From: JAXMCI01 sp046349435
Lineage (GTDB): Bacteria > Pseudomonadota > Alphaproteobacteria > Dongiales > Dongiaceae
Direction of reading: 5' to 3'
DNA length: 64,000 nucleotides
Assembly (NCBI GenBank): GCA_046349435.1
Contig: JAXMCI010000038.1
Location: 10,874 to 74,873 of the forward strand
The notes under the pieces were generated by a model. It ran no database searches and was not told the origin of the DNA. It was given only the letters and a program-made list of their open reading frames with translations. Positions 35,420 to 44,331 of this stretch are shown here, one piece after another. Numbering within the stretch: the stretch's first letter is position 1; the number at the start of each line of letters is the position of its first letter. A program made the position numbers and the translations under genes.

Positions 35420-35921
35420 GAGGCCGCCGCCGGACAGGGCGGAGATCGCGATCCGCGGCGCGGCGGAGCCCGACCTGGCGCTGCTCGCCGGCTGGATGGG
35501 CGAGTTCTTCGCGCACCTCAAGGCGGCGACCGGCGACCCCTATTTCGAGGGTGCCGAGATGCCGCCCGAGGCGGAGCGGCGCGCCCTCTTCGCCGGCGCG
35601 CTCGCCGCCGGCGAGCTGCTGCTGGTGGCCAGCCTCGACGGCCGGCCCTGCGGCTACCTGCTGGGCCGCGCCGAGCCGCCCTTCGTGCGCGAATCGCCGA
35701 TCGCGGCGATCGGCCATATCAGCCATTGCTACGTGGTGCCGGCCGCGCGGCGGCGCGGCGTCGCCCGCCGGCTGGTCGCCGCGGCCGAGGACCGCTTCGC
35801 CGCCCGCGGCCTGCGCTGGGTCGAGCTCGGCTACGCACTCGCCAACGCCGAGGCCGCCGCCACCTGGCCCGGGATGGGCTACCGGCCGCTCCGCCTGGTC
35901 GCCCGCAAGGCGCTCGCATAG
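35412..35921 (+). CDS. GNAT family N-acetyltransferase
   Basis: A 169-residue GCN5-related acetyltransferase. The acetyl-CoA loop is CYVVPAARRRGVARRLVAAAEDRFAARG near residues 105-132, followed by the YALANAEAAATWPGMGYRPL strand-helix of motif B. It is translationally coupled to the preceding TrmH-like gene. The acceptor is unknown. Confidence 0.88.
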   Translation: MAERPPPDRAEIAIRGAAEPDLALLAGWMGEFFAHLKAATGDPYFEGAEMPPEAERRALFAGALAAGELLLVASLDGRPCGYLLGRAEPPFVRESPIAAIGHISHCYVVPAARRRGVARRLVAAAEDRFAARGLRWVELGYALANAEAAATWPGMGYRPLRLVARKALA

Positions 35922-36036
35922 GGGGTTTTCCGGGCGGCGAGCTTGATCCAGGTCAACCTCCGGCGGCTCCCGCCATGGGAAGAAAGTCCGCGGCGCCGCA
36001 GTGGTGGCGCGGGACAGTGCAGCGGGAGCCAGGGCC

Positions 36037-36669
36037 TTGAACGAGATCACCAGCGACAGCGCCGGGACCGATCGTCCCGCCATCACCATCCGCGACCGCA
36101 GCGCGCCACTGCCGCCGCTGCCCGGCGAGAAGAGCCGGGTCTATTTCGCCCGCGACTGCGACGGCGAGGTCTACTATCTCGGCCACGGCGAGAGCTGGCG
36201 GCCGTTCCGGCGGCCGGACGAGCGCCTGCTCTCGTCGCCGGATTGGCTCCACCCGGCCCAGGCGCTGCCGACCGGCTGCAACCATCGCTGGGCGATGGTG
36301 GCGAGCGGCAGCGAGGGCGACGAGCTGCGCTGCGAGCATTGCGGGGTGAGCTGCCGCTGCCGGCGCGAGCTGCATCGCGGCCGAGCCGTTCCGGTCGTCG
36401 CCGCGGTGCGGGCAGAGCCGCGCCTCGAGGAGGCAGCGCGCGAGGCCAGGCGGCTGCGCAAGGCGCTGCTCGACGTCTCCGCCAAGGCGAAGGCCGGGGC
36501 GCAGGCGCTCTGCTTCCAGTACCCGAAGATCGCCGACGGTTTCCGTCTGATCCAGACCTTTGCCGACCAGGCCGCCGCCGGCGTCAGGCGCGACGAACCG
36601 CCGGTGCGACTGCCCGGCGGTGCGCGAGAGCGGGCACTAGCGGAACATCAGGGCGGGGCGGCCGCGTGA
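36037..36669 (+). CDS. Unrecognised protein with a Cys cluster, TTG start
   Basis: A protein of about 210 residues that I do not recognise. It starts at TTG 36037, 8 bases after GGGAG; GTG 36001 is an in-frame alternative. A Cys-rich segment GCNHRW...LRCEHCGVSCRCRREL near residues 85-115 looks like a small zinc site, and residues 130-160 (EEAAREARRLRKALLDVSAK) form a probable coiled coil. Codon use is normal. Its last 33 bases overlap the 3' end of the opposing chrR-like gene. It could be a phage-like or DNA-binding protein, but no family match is claimed. Confidence 0.6.
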   Translation: MNEITSDSAGTDRPAITIRDRSAPLPPLPGEKSRVYFARDCDGEVYYLGHGESWRPFRRPDERLLSSPDWLHPAQALPTGCNHRWAMVASGSEGDELRCEHCGVSCRCRRELHRGRAVPVVAAVRAEPRLEEAAREARRLRKALLDVSAKAKAGAQALCFQYPKIADGFRLIQTFADQAAAGVRRDEPPVRLPGGARERALAEHQGGAAA

Positions 36670-37287
36670 TTCCAGCACCCGCCATGGCCCCTCCAGCACC
36701 GCCAGGCAGATGCAGGCCGGGCCGGCCTCCGCCTGTGGCCGGTGGGCCGTGCCGGCCTCGGCGACGATGACGTCGCCGCGGCCGTAGCGCAGGCGATCGA
36801 CCAGCGCACCCTCCAGGACCAGCAGCACCTCCAGCCCGCCATGCTCGTGGGCCGGCACCGCGAAACCGCCTCGCAGTCGCAACAAACGGGCGCGGGGCCC
36901 CGCCCCGGCATGGGGGATCTCCGCGGCGTCGAATCCGGGGCTCGCCGGCTGCCACGCGACCGCGTCGATGTCGGGCACGTAGTCGCGCAGCGGCCGGGGC
37001 AGCAGCGCCCCGCTCCGCGCCGGCGCGGGCGCGGCGGGGCGGCGCGCCAGGTCGGGCGCTCCCGGCCGGTCGAGCTGGGCCAGCGCCAACGGCAGGCAAT
37101 CCTCGCCGAGCGGGTCCGGCGGCAGCCGCTCAAGGAGCGCGCCGCCGATCGCCTCGAGCACGGCGACCGCCCGGCGGCAGCCGGGACAGAAGGCGAGATG
37201 GCTGGCGACGAGCAGGGACACGGCCTCTGTCGCGCTGCCGGCTGCATGGGCGAGCAGCAGCTCGTCGGCGGGATGGAAGAGCGGCAG
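36637..37287 (-). CDS. chrR: ChrR-type zinc-binding anti-sigma factor with cupin domain, CTG start
   Basis: A 216-residue anti-sigma factor. From a CTG at 37287 the zinc ligands fall at H5, H30, C34 and C37, one residue from H6, H31, C35 and C38 of Rhodobacter ChrR. No ATG, GTG or TTG occurs in frame near the domain start, while GGAGGAG ends 8 bases upstream of this CTG. The C-terminal half is a cupin (GGFAVPAHEHGGLEVLLVLEGAL, GDVIVAEAGTAHRP). It should bind the ECF sigma encoded just upstream and release it upon singlet oxygen or related stress. Confidence 0.85.
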   Translation of the reverse strand: MPLFHPADELLLAHAAGSATEAVSLLVASHLAFCPGCRRAVAVLEAIGGALLERLPPDPLGEDCLPLALAQLDRPGAPDLARRPAAPAPARSGALLPRPLRDYVPDIDAVAWQPASPGFDAAEIPHAGAGPRARLLRLRGGFAVPAHEHGGLEVLLVLEGALVDRLRYGRGDVIVAEAGTAHRPQAEAGPACICLAVLEGPWRVLESRGRPALMFR

Positions 37288-37292
37288 GCTCG

Positions 37293-37859
37293 CTACTCCT
37301 CCACGACGCGCCGGAGCCGCGCCAGGGCCAGCCTCAGCCGCGACTTGACGGTGCCCAGCGGCAGGCCCAGCCGGGCCGCGATGGCGCTGTGCGGGTTGTC
37401 CTCGAAATAGGCGAGGCGGACCAGCTCGGCCTGCTCGCGGGGCAGGGCGGCCACCGCGCGGCGCAGCCGCTCGCCGCCTTCCCGGCCGATCGCCGTCGCC
37501 TCGACGCCGGTCTCGTCGACGACGAAGATCGGGTCGTCGGGGTCGAGCTCCGGCCGGCGCTCGCGCCGCAGCCGGTCGATCCGCTTGTTGCGCGCGATGG
37601 TGAAGACCCAGGTGGCCGCGCCGGAGAGCGCCGGGTCGAAGCTGTCGGCGCGCCGCCACAGCGTCACCATGGTTTCCTGGACCAGCTCCTCGGCGGTCGC
37701 CCCGTCGCAGCCCTGGCGCGTCAGGTAGGCCTTGATGCGCGGTCCGAAATGGCGGAACAGGGCGGCGAAGGCAGAGCGATCCCGTTCCCGGGCGATGGCT
37801 TCGATCATCGCCTCCAGGCTGGCTTCGTCAGCGCCGTCGGAGAGCGGCTCCGCCTGCAT
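37293..37859 (-). CDS. rpoE: ECF sigma factor, RpoE/ECF11 group
   Basis: A 188-residue ECF sigma factor. Region 2 reads FAALFRHFGPRIKAYLTRQGCDGATAEELVQETMVTLWRR with ATWVFTIARNKRIDRLRRE, and region 4 LPREQAELVRLAYFEDNPHSAIAARLGLPLGTVKSRLRLA. The FxxHFxPRxKxYL start and the ChrR partner put it in the ECF11 group that controls singlet-oxygen defence. ATG 37859 is used; ATG 37913 is an in-frame alternative. The stop lies 5 bases before the chrR CTG. Confidence 0.9.
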   Translation of the reverse strand: MQAEPLSDGADEASLEAMIEAIARERDRSAFAALFRHFGPRIKAYLTRQGCDGATAEELVQETMVTLWRRADSFDPALSGAATWVFTIARNKRIDRLRRERRPELDPDDPIFVVDETGVEATAIGREGGERLRRAVAALPREQAELVRLAYFEDNPHSAIAARLGLPLGTVKSRLRLALARLRRVVEE

Positions 37860-37979
37860 ACGGCCATATTCGGGGAAGCCGGTGAGGACCGCAAGAGCGG
37901 TTGGCGTGACCATTGGCCGCCAGCCGCCGCACTGCGTCACCCAAACAGCTTGCAACGACGGGACGGCTTCCATACAACC

Positions 37980-38008
37980 CTTTACGCAGTCGACCGCACC
38001 GTGGATCA
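37980..38008 (-). promoter_or_regulatory. Candidate autoregulated RpoE promoter
   Basis: On the minus strand TGATCC (38003-38008) and TAAAG (37980-37984) are spaced by 18 bases, like the TGATCC...TAAG promoters described for Rhodobacter RpoE. It lies 120 bases before ATG 37859 and 66 before ATG 37913. Confidence 0.6.
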
Positions 38009-38102
38009 CCCGGGCCGCGCGTGGGAGCGTGTTGTCAAAGCGACCCTTCGCGGCCGCCGACGGTCGAGGCCGGTGGTATCTGGCGGAAGGGGTAGCTCGT
38101 CG

Positions 38103-38684
38103 ATGGCCCGCGTCCCGATGTTCGTCCTTGTGCTCGGCGCCCTCTGGCTGGCCTCGCCCGCCCGGGCCGAGGACCCGAAGTCGATCGGCGTGTTCGGCGA
38201 CTGGGAGGCGGTGACCGTCAAGGATGCCAAGGGCAAGGTCTGCTACATGACCAGCAACCCGAAGAAGAGCGAGGGGGCGGTCAAGAACCGGCAGAAGGCC
38301 TACGCCATGGTGATCCACCGCCCGGCCGAGAAGTCGTACGACGTCGTCACCTTCGCCGCCGGCTACAACTTCAAGGAGGGCAGCAAGGTCACGGTGACGA
38401 TCGACAAGCTGGCCCTCACCATGTACACGGCCAAGGACCATGCCTGGGCCTGGGACAGCGCCAGCAGCGCCGACCAGGCGACCGACAAGAAGCTGGTCGA
38501 CGCCATGCGCAAGGGCACCGACATGACGGTCAAGGGGACCTCGGCGCGCGGCAACGAGACCGTCGACACCTACTCGCTGAAGGGCTTCATGCGCGCCTAT
38601 GCGGCGATCGGCACCGCCTGCGGCCTGAAGGCGCCGGCGCCGGCCGCCGCCGCGCCCTCGAGCAGCGCGCCGGCCTCGGAGTAG
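38103..38684 (+). CDS. Invasion-associated locus B (IalB) family protein
   Basis: A 193-residue secreted protein with a signal peptide (MARVPMFVLVLGALWLASPARA) and the IalB core: FGDWEAVTVKDAKGKVCYM at residues 30-48, NPKKSEG, and FSLKGF-like YSLKGFMRAYAAIGTACG at the end. The C-terminus is a short Ala/Pro/Ser tail. IalB proteins are periplasmic or surface proteins of unclear biochemical role common in alphaproteobacteria. It is divergent from the RpoE/ChrR operon. Confidence 0.87.
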   Translation: MARVPMFVLVLGALWLASPARAEDPKSIGVFGDWEAVTVKDAKGKVCYMTSNPKKSEGAVKNRQKAYAMVIHRPAEKSYDVVTFAAGYNFKEGSKVTVTIDKLALTMYTAKDHAWAWDSASSADQATDKKLVDAMRKGTDMTVKGTSARGNETVDTYSLKGFMRAYAAIGTACGLKAPAPAAAAPSSSAPASE

Positions 38685-38712
38685 CGGCCGACCCGCCCTA
38701 TATGACTCCGTC

Positions 38713-39852
38713 ATGAGCACCCAGGGTCACGCCCACGCCTTCGCGCCGCCGGCCGCCGGCGACGCCGCCCCCGGCGGCCGCCGCGAGCTGCTCGGGCTCG
38801 ACCGCGACGAGCTCGCCGCCGAGCTGGCGACGATCGGCGCGCCGCCCTTCCGGGCGCGCCAGCTCTGGCACTGGATCTACCACCGCGGCGTCACCGACTT
38901 CGCGGCGATGACCACCCTGGCCAAGGAGTTCCGCGCGGCGCTCGCCGAGCGCTACGCGGTCGGTCGGCCGGCGGCGACGCGCGACCTCGTCTCGGTCGAC
39001 GGCACCCGCAAGTGGCTGCTGCGCTTCGCCGACGGCCAGGAGGCCGAGTCGGTGCACATCCCGGAGGAGGATCGCGGCACGCTCTGCGTCTCCAGCCAGG
39101 TCGGCTGCACGCTGACCTGCCGGTTCTGCCACACCGGGACGCAGCGGCTGGTGCGCAACCTGTCGGCCGCCGAGATCGTCGGCCAGGTGATGAGCGCCCG
39201 CGACGCGCTCGGCGAGTGGCCCTCGCCGCCGGACGGGCGGCTGCTCTCCAACATCGTCATGATGGGAATGGGCGAGCCGCTCTACAACTACGAGAACGTC
39301 GCCAAGGCGCTGCGCATCGTGATGGACGGCGAGGGCATCGCCATCTCGAAGCGGCGGATCACGCTGTCGACCGCCGGCGTCGTGCCGATGATCCGGCGCT
39401 GCGGCGCCGAGCTCAACGTCAACCTGGCGATCTCGCTGCACGCGGTGACCGACGAGCTGCGCGACGAGATCGTGCCGATCAACCGCAAGTACCCGATCGC
39501 CGAGCTGCTCGAGGCCTGCCGGACCTATCCCGGCCTGAGCAACGCCCGGCGCATCACCTTCGAGTACGTCATGCTGAAGGACGTCAACGACAGCCCGGCC
39601 GAGGCGCGCGCCCTGGTGAAGCTGCTCGCCGGCATCCCCGCCAAGGTCAACCTGATCCCGTTCAACCCCTGGCCGGGCGCGCCCTTCGAGCGCTCGACCG
39701 AGGCGGCGATCGCCCGCTTCAGCCAGGTCGTCTTCGACGCCGGCTACGCCTCGCCGGTGCGCACCCCCCGCGGCCAGGACATCATGGCCGCCTGCGGCCA
39801 GCTGAAGAGCGCCAGCCTGAAGGCGCGGCGCAGCGAGCGGCCGGCCGCCTGA
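38713..39852 (+). CDS. rlmN: 23S rRNA (adenine(2503)-C(2))-methyltransferase
   Basis: A 379-residue radical SAM enzyme that methylates A2503 of 23S rRNA and A37 of some tRNAs. The iron-sulfur motif CxxxCxxC is C132-TLT-C136-RF-C139; MMGMGEPLYNYENV near residue 180 and the C-terminal GQDIMAACGQL with its catalytic Cys are present. The N-terminal HTH-like accessory domain (PFRARQLWHWIYHRG) is complete. ATG 38713 follows a TATATG sequence closely. Confidence 0.96.
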   Translation: MSTQGHAHAFAPPAAGDAAPGGRRELLGLDRDELAAELATIGAPPFRARQLWHWIYHRGVTDFAAMTTLAKEFRAALAERYAVGRPAATRDLVSVDGTRKWLLRFADGQEAESVHIPEEDRGTLCVSSQVGCTLTCRFCHTGTQRLVRNLSAAEIVGQVMSARDALGEWPSPPDGRLLSNIVMMGMGEPLYNYENVAKALRIVMDGEGIAISKRRITLSTAGVVPMIRRCGAELNVNLAISLHAVTDELRDEIVPINRKYPIAELLEACRTYPGLSNARRITFEYVMLKDVNDSPAEARALVKLLAGIPAKVNLIPFNPWPGAPFERSTEAAIARFSQVVFDAGYASPVRTPRGQDIMAACGQLKSASLKARRSERPAA

Positions 39853-39888
39853 TCCCGGCCGCCTGATCCCGGCCGCCTGATCCCGGCC
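39850..39888. repeat. 14-bp tandem repeat starting at the rlmN stop codon
   Basis: TGATCCCGGCCGCC occurs twice in full (39850-39863, 39864-39877) and a third time in part (39878-39888). The first TGA is the rlmN stop, so each copy recreates a stop codon. Confidence 0.9.
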
Positions 39889-39893
39889 CGCGC

Positions 39894-39921
39894 TTGTGGC
39901 GCGGCCGCCGATCCCTATAAT
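39894..39921 (+). promoter_or_regulatory. argG promoter
   Basis: TTGTGG (39894-39899) and a perfect TATAAT (39916-39921) are spaced by 16 bases, giving a start near 39928 and a leader of about 25 bases before ATG 39953. Confidence 0.7.
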
Positions 39922-39952
39922 CCGCCGCCTTCAAGGTTTCGGGGACGAGAGA

Positions 39953-41167
<1,215 letters not shown>

Positions 41168-41203
41168 TCCCGCCCGCCGCTCGCTGTCCGCCGCTCGCCG
41201 GGG

Positions 41204-41887
41204 TCAGTGCGGCAGCGCCGAGACCCCGGTGATCAGCGGGTGCAGCCCGAGCAGCGCCAGGTAGGCGACGGCGGCGATCGCCGGCGTGCGCCAGCCGATG
41301 CCGGCGAGGTCGAGCCGGGTGCGCCGCTCCGCGATGGCGCGCAGCGGCAGGTTGGAGGTGCTGAGCGCGAAGGGGCCCCAGGCGTTGCCCCAGCGCGCCC
41401 GCTTCTTGGCGTCGATGGCGAGCGTGCCGGCCAGCGCCAGCACCGCCACCGCGCCGAACAGCACGATCGAGGCGAGGTCGCCATTGGCGCAGAGGTGCGC
41501 CAGCGCCCACAGCCCGAAGCCCCACATCACGGGGTGGCGGGTGATCGTGAAGATCCCGGCCGGCCGCGTGTCGGGCGGCCCGTCGGCATCCTGCAGCACC
41601 GCGGTGGGGTTGGGCTGGACGAAGCCGCCGACCATCAGCAGCAGGGCCGGGATCATCGCCAGGATGGGGATCCAGGCGGTCCAGCCGGGCGGCGTCCAGA
41701 CCGGCGCGACCGGGGCCGCCGCATAGGCCCGCACCAGCCAGACCAGCAGGACGATCTGCAGCACGCTGTAGACGCCGGTGAAGCCGCGCTCGCCGAGCCG
41801 CGCCGCCAGCGGCGCGCGCAGCGGCGGGCTCGACAGCGCGAAGTGGCTGCCGACGAAGAGGCTCGCGGCGAGCAGCAGCTGGTCCAT
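41204..41887 (-). CDS. NnrU family membrane protein
   Basis: A 227-residue integral membrane protein with five or six hydrophobic segments. SLFVGSHFALSSPPLRAPLAARLGERGFTGVYS at the start and ITRHPVMWGFGLWALAHLCANGD near residue 130 are NnrU signatures, the latter resembling isoprenylcysteine methyltransferase-like folds. NnrU is linked to nitrite/nitric oxide reduction in some denitrifiers, but no denitrification gene lies nearby. It converges on argG. Confidence 0.88.
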   Translation of the reverse strand: MDQLLLAASLFVGSHFALSSPPLRAPLAARLGERGFTGVYSVLQIVLLVWLVRAYAAAPVAPVWTPPGWTAWIPILAMIPALLLMVGGFVQPNPTAVLQDADGPPDTRPAGIFTITRHPVMWGFGLWALAHLCANGDLASIVLFGAVAVLALAGTLAIDAKKRARWGNAWGPFALSTSNLPLRAIAERRTRLDLAGIGWRTPAIAAVAYLALLGLHPLITGVSALPH

Positions 41888-41954
41888 GGCGTCCCCCGGC
41901 TCGCCGCCATCATAGCGCCGGGGCTGCCCCGGCATGAAGGCGATTGCACCCGGG

Positions 41955-42265
41955 GCTGCCGCCGTCGTCGCAATCAGGAAGATGCCGGGCGAGGTCCATC
42001 TGGTCGTGGAGGATCGCAGCACCTCGATCGTATGCTCGGTCGCCCGGAAGAGGATGATGACGTCCGCGACGGCAGACGGGCGACGTGCAGCGTGCAGGCA
42101 CCCGGACCGCCCGGTCCCTGGCGCCCGGGACGGCGTCCGGCCCCGAGGGCGCGAACGCCGGCCAGGCCTGAGGCCCAGGCTTTCCACGCTGCCGAGCGCT
42201 CGGCCGTCCACTGCAGGATGGTCGCGAACGCGCTGATCCTTCGTCACGCCTGCGGACGTCAGCAC
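41955..42265 (-). pseudogene. Decayed ParE/RelE-family toxin gene
   Basis: Fragments of a ParE-like toxin lie in different minus-strand frames: FATILQWTAER near 42210-42235, a stretch with PSGPDAVPGARDR, VIILFRATEHTIEVL near 42015-42065 and then, one base out of frame, ILHDQMDLARHLPD near 41965-42010, the family's C-terminal signature. The last shift is a single missing base in CTGCGATCCTC. No intact reading frame exists, so the toxin is inactive. Confidence 0.75.
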
Positions 42266-42269
42266 ACGC

Positions 42270-42548
42270 CGGCACCGGTGCTCGTCGCCCCGACGGCGGG
42301 GACCCAGGATCGCTCGGCCATGCGATGAAACATCGCCCGCGATTCGTCGGCGCTGGCGACGCGGTGCCGGCCCGCCTCGATGTCGTCGCCGACCTGCGCG
42401 CGCCTCAGGGCCACCAGCTTCCGGCGTCCTGGGCTCGCGGTTCTCGATGAGCCGCAAGCCCTCGCGCAACCGCTGCATTCTGATCGGCCGGAAGGACCAG
42501 CCCGATCAACGCTCCTGATGCTCGGTCAGGACCACAGCGGGTCGGCAT
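42270..42548 (-). pseudogene. Decayed ParD-family antitoxin gene
   Basis: Directly upstream of the toxin remnant, pieces of a ParD antitoxin occur in several minus-strand frames: MPTR at 42548, VVLTEHQER, then LIGLV, LREGLRLIENRE near 42440-42475 and LVALRRAQVGDDIEAG. The order matches intact ParD proteins, in which these pieces are continuous. At least three frame changes show long decay. With the ParE remnant it fills most of the 719-base gap between nnrU and folD. Confidence 0.7.
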
Positions 42549-42606
42549 GGGCACCTCTGCGGCGAGAGGCTCAACGTAACATCATTGGCATAATCTGCCA
42601 ATGGCT

Positions 42607-43500
42607 TCACCCCGGCAGGTCGACGCCCCGCTGGCGGGCGGCGGCGGTGAGCGTGTTCTGCAGCAGGCAGGCGATGGTCATCGGCCCGATGCCGCCGGGC
42701 ACCGGGGTGATGGCGCCGGCCCGCTTCAGCGCCTCGGCGAAGGCGACGTCGCCGACGATGCGGGCCTTGCCGTCGGCGCCCTCGACGCGGTTGATGCCGA
42801 CGTCGATCACCGTGGCGCCCTCGCCGACCCAGTCGCCGCGGATCATCTCCGCCTTGCCGACGGCGGCCACCAGGATGTCGGCGCGGCGGCACTCGCCGGG
42901 CAGGTCGCGGGTGCGCGAATGCGCGATGGTGACGGTGCAGCTCTCGCCGAGCAGCAGCGCCGCCATCGGCTTGCCGACGATGTTGGAGCGGCCGACCACG
43001 ACGGCACGCTTGCCCGAGAGGTCGCCCAGCCGGTCCTTCAGCAGCATCAGGCAGCCGAGCGGCGTGCAGGGCACCAGCGCCTTGCCGCCGGTCGCCAGCC
43101 GCCCGGCATTGACGACGTGGAAGCCGTCGACGTCCTTGGCCGGGTCGATGGCGTCGATGATCGCCTGGGGATCGATGTGCCGGGGCAGCGGCAGCTGCAC
43201 CAGGATGCCGTTGACCGCCGGATCGGCGTTGAGCCGGTGGACCAGGGCGAGCAGCTCGGCCTGGCCGGTCTCGGGCGGCAGCTTGTGCTCGAAGGAGCGC
43301 ATGCCGGCCTCCTCCGTCTGCTTGCCCTTGTTGCGGACGTAGATGCGGCTCGCCGGATCCTCGCCGACCAGCACGACCGCCAGCCCCGGGACCCAGCCAT
43401 GCTGCGCCTTGATCGCCGCCACCTGCGTCCCGACCCGCCGGCGCAGCCCCTCGGCGAACGCCTTGCCGTCGATGATCTTGCCGCTGCCCTCGCCGTCCAT
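42607..43500 (-). CDS. folD: Bifunctional methylenetetrahydrofolate dehydrogenase / methenyltetrahydrofolate cyclohydrolase
   Basis: A 297-residue FolD. Conserved motifs are YVRNKGKQTEEAGM with the catalytic Tyr and Lys near residues 54-67, GILVQLPLPRHID near 98-110, KDVDGFHVVNAGRL near 121-134, VVVGRSNIVGKPMA in the NADP site near 167-180 and PVPGGIGPMT near 270. It interconverts one-carbon folates. The gene is followed on the same strand by nothing but the ParDE remnant. Confidence 0.96.
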   Translation of the reverse strand: MDGEGSGKIIDGKAFAEGLRRRVGTQVAAIKAQHGWVPGLAVVLVGEDPASRIYVRNKGKQTEEAGMRSFEHKLPPETGQAELLALVHRLNADPAVNGILVQLPLPRHIDPQAIIDAIDPAKDVDGFHVVNAGRLATGGKALVPCTPLGCLMLLKDRLGDLSGKRAVVVGRSNIVGKPMAALLLGESCTVTIAHSRTRDLPGECRRADILVAAVGKAEMIRGDWVGEGATVIDVGINRVEGADGKARIVGDVAFAEALKRAGAITPVPGGIGPMTIACLLQNTLTAAARQRGVDLPG

Positions 43501-43545
43501 GCCTGCCTCGCTTGCGCCCTGCCGGTTCTACTCAGCCGGTCCCGC

Positions 43546-43884
43546 TCAGCCGGCCGCCTCGTCGAGCAGCGCGCCGACGCGCGCGGCCAGGACCGCGGGA
43601 TCGCCGGCAATATGGAGAAGCTTGCGCCGCTGGGTGGCCCCGGCGACGACGGTTATCGTCCCCTTGGCGACGCCCAGCCGGCGCGCCAGCAGGGCCTGCA
43701 GCGCGGCGTTCGCGCGGCCGTCGACGGCGGGCGCGTTGACCGCCACCTTGAGGGCGACGCCGCCATCCGCATCGGGCGCCAGCCCCTCGAGCCGCTCGCG
43801 CGAGGAGCCAGGCGCCAGCCGGACGCGCAGCCGGATGCCGTCGGCGACCCGCTGCAGCGGCCCGCCGGGCGGCGGCGCGCTCAC
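43546..43884 (-). CDS. DUF167 family protein (YggU type)
   Basis: A 112-residue protein of the DUF167/YggU family. LRVRLAPGSSRERLEG near residue 16, VALKVAVNAPAVDGRANAALQALLARRLGV near 42-72 and ATQRRKLLHIAG near 82 are the family blocks. GTG 43884 overlaps the stop of the yggT gene (GTGA). The yggT-yggU order is common in proteobacteria; the function is unknown. Confidence 0.9.
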   Translation of the reverse strand: MSAPPPGGPLQRVADGIRLRVRLAPGSSRERLEGLAPDADGGVALKVAVNAPAVDGRANAALQALLARRLGVAKGTITVVAGATQRRKLLHIAGDPAVLAARVGALLDEAAG

Positions 43885-44168
43885 ATCGCGTAGAGCAGGT
43901 TGCGCCGGATCAGGTCCTGGATGAACCAGATGATCAGGATCAGGATCACCGGCGAGACGTCGACGCCGCCGAGGTTGGGCAGGATGCGCCGGATCGGCCG
44001 CAGCGCCGGCTCGGTGACCTTCCAGAGGAAGTCGTTGATCGAATAGACCAGCCGGTTGCGGGTGTTGAGCACGTCGAAGGCGAGCAGCCAGCTGAGGATC
44101 GCCGAGGCGATCAGCACCCACTTGTAGATGTCGAGCACGGTGATGATCAGCAGCAGGAGGGAGGTCAT
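43881..44168 (-). CDS. YggT family membrane protein
   Basis: A 95-residue protein with two hydrophobic segments, an N-terminal LLLLIITVLDIYKWVLIASAILSWL and a C-terminal SPVILILIIWFIQDLI, separated by the conserved FLWKVTEPALRPIRRILPNLGG. YggT proteins are of uncertain function (osmotic or cell-division related reports exist). It is translationally coupled to the DUF167 gene. Upstream, 44169-44331 holds no recognisable element. Confidence 0.92.
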   Translation of the reverse strand: MTSLLLLIITVLDIYKWVLIASAILSWLLAFDVLNTRNRLVYSINDFLWKVTEPALRPIRRILPNLGGVDVSPVILILIIWFIQDLIRRNLLYAM

Positions 44169-44331
44169 CGGGCCGCCGGTGGGGTCGCCTGGGGTGGCCG
44201 GACCCTAGCGGGAGCGGTGGCGGCGCGCAAGGCGGCCTGGCCGGCACGGCTTCGACCGGGCCCGATCCCGACGACCCGCGCCGCAGCCGCGGCAAGGGGC
44301 TGGTCTGCCCGGCGGCGGCCGGCGGTCCCGC

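Noticed and set aside
38699..38704. TATATG just before rlmN as a promoter -10.
   Set aside because: No matching -35 is present and the distance to the ATG is very short, so the evidence is too thin.
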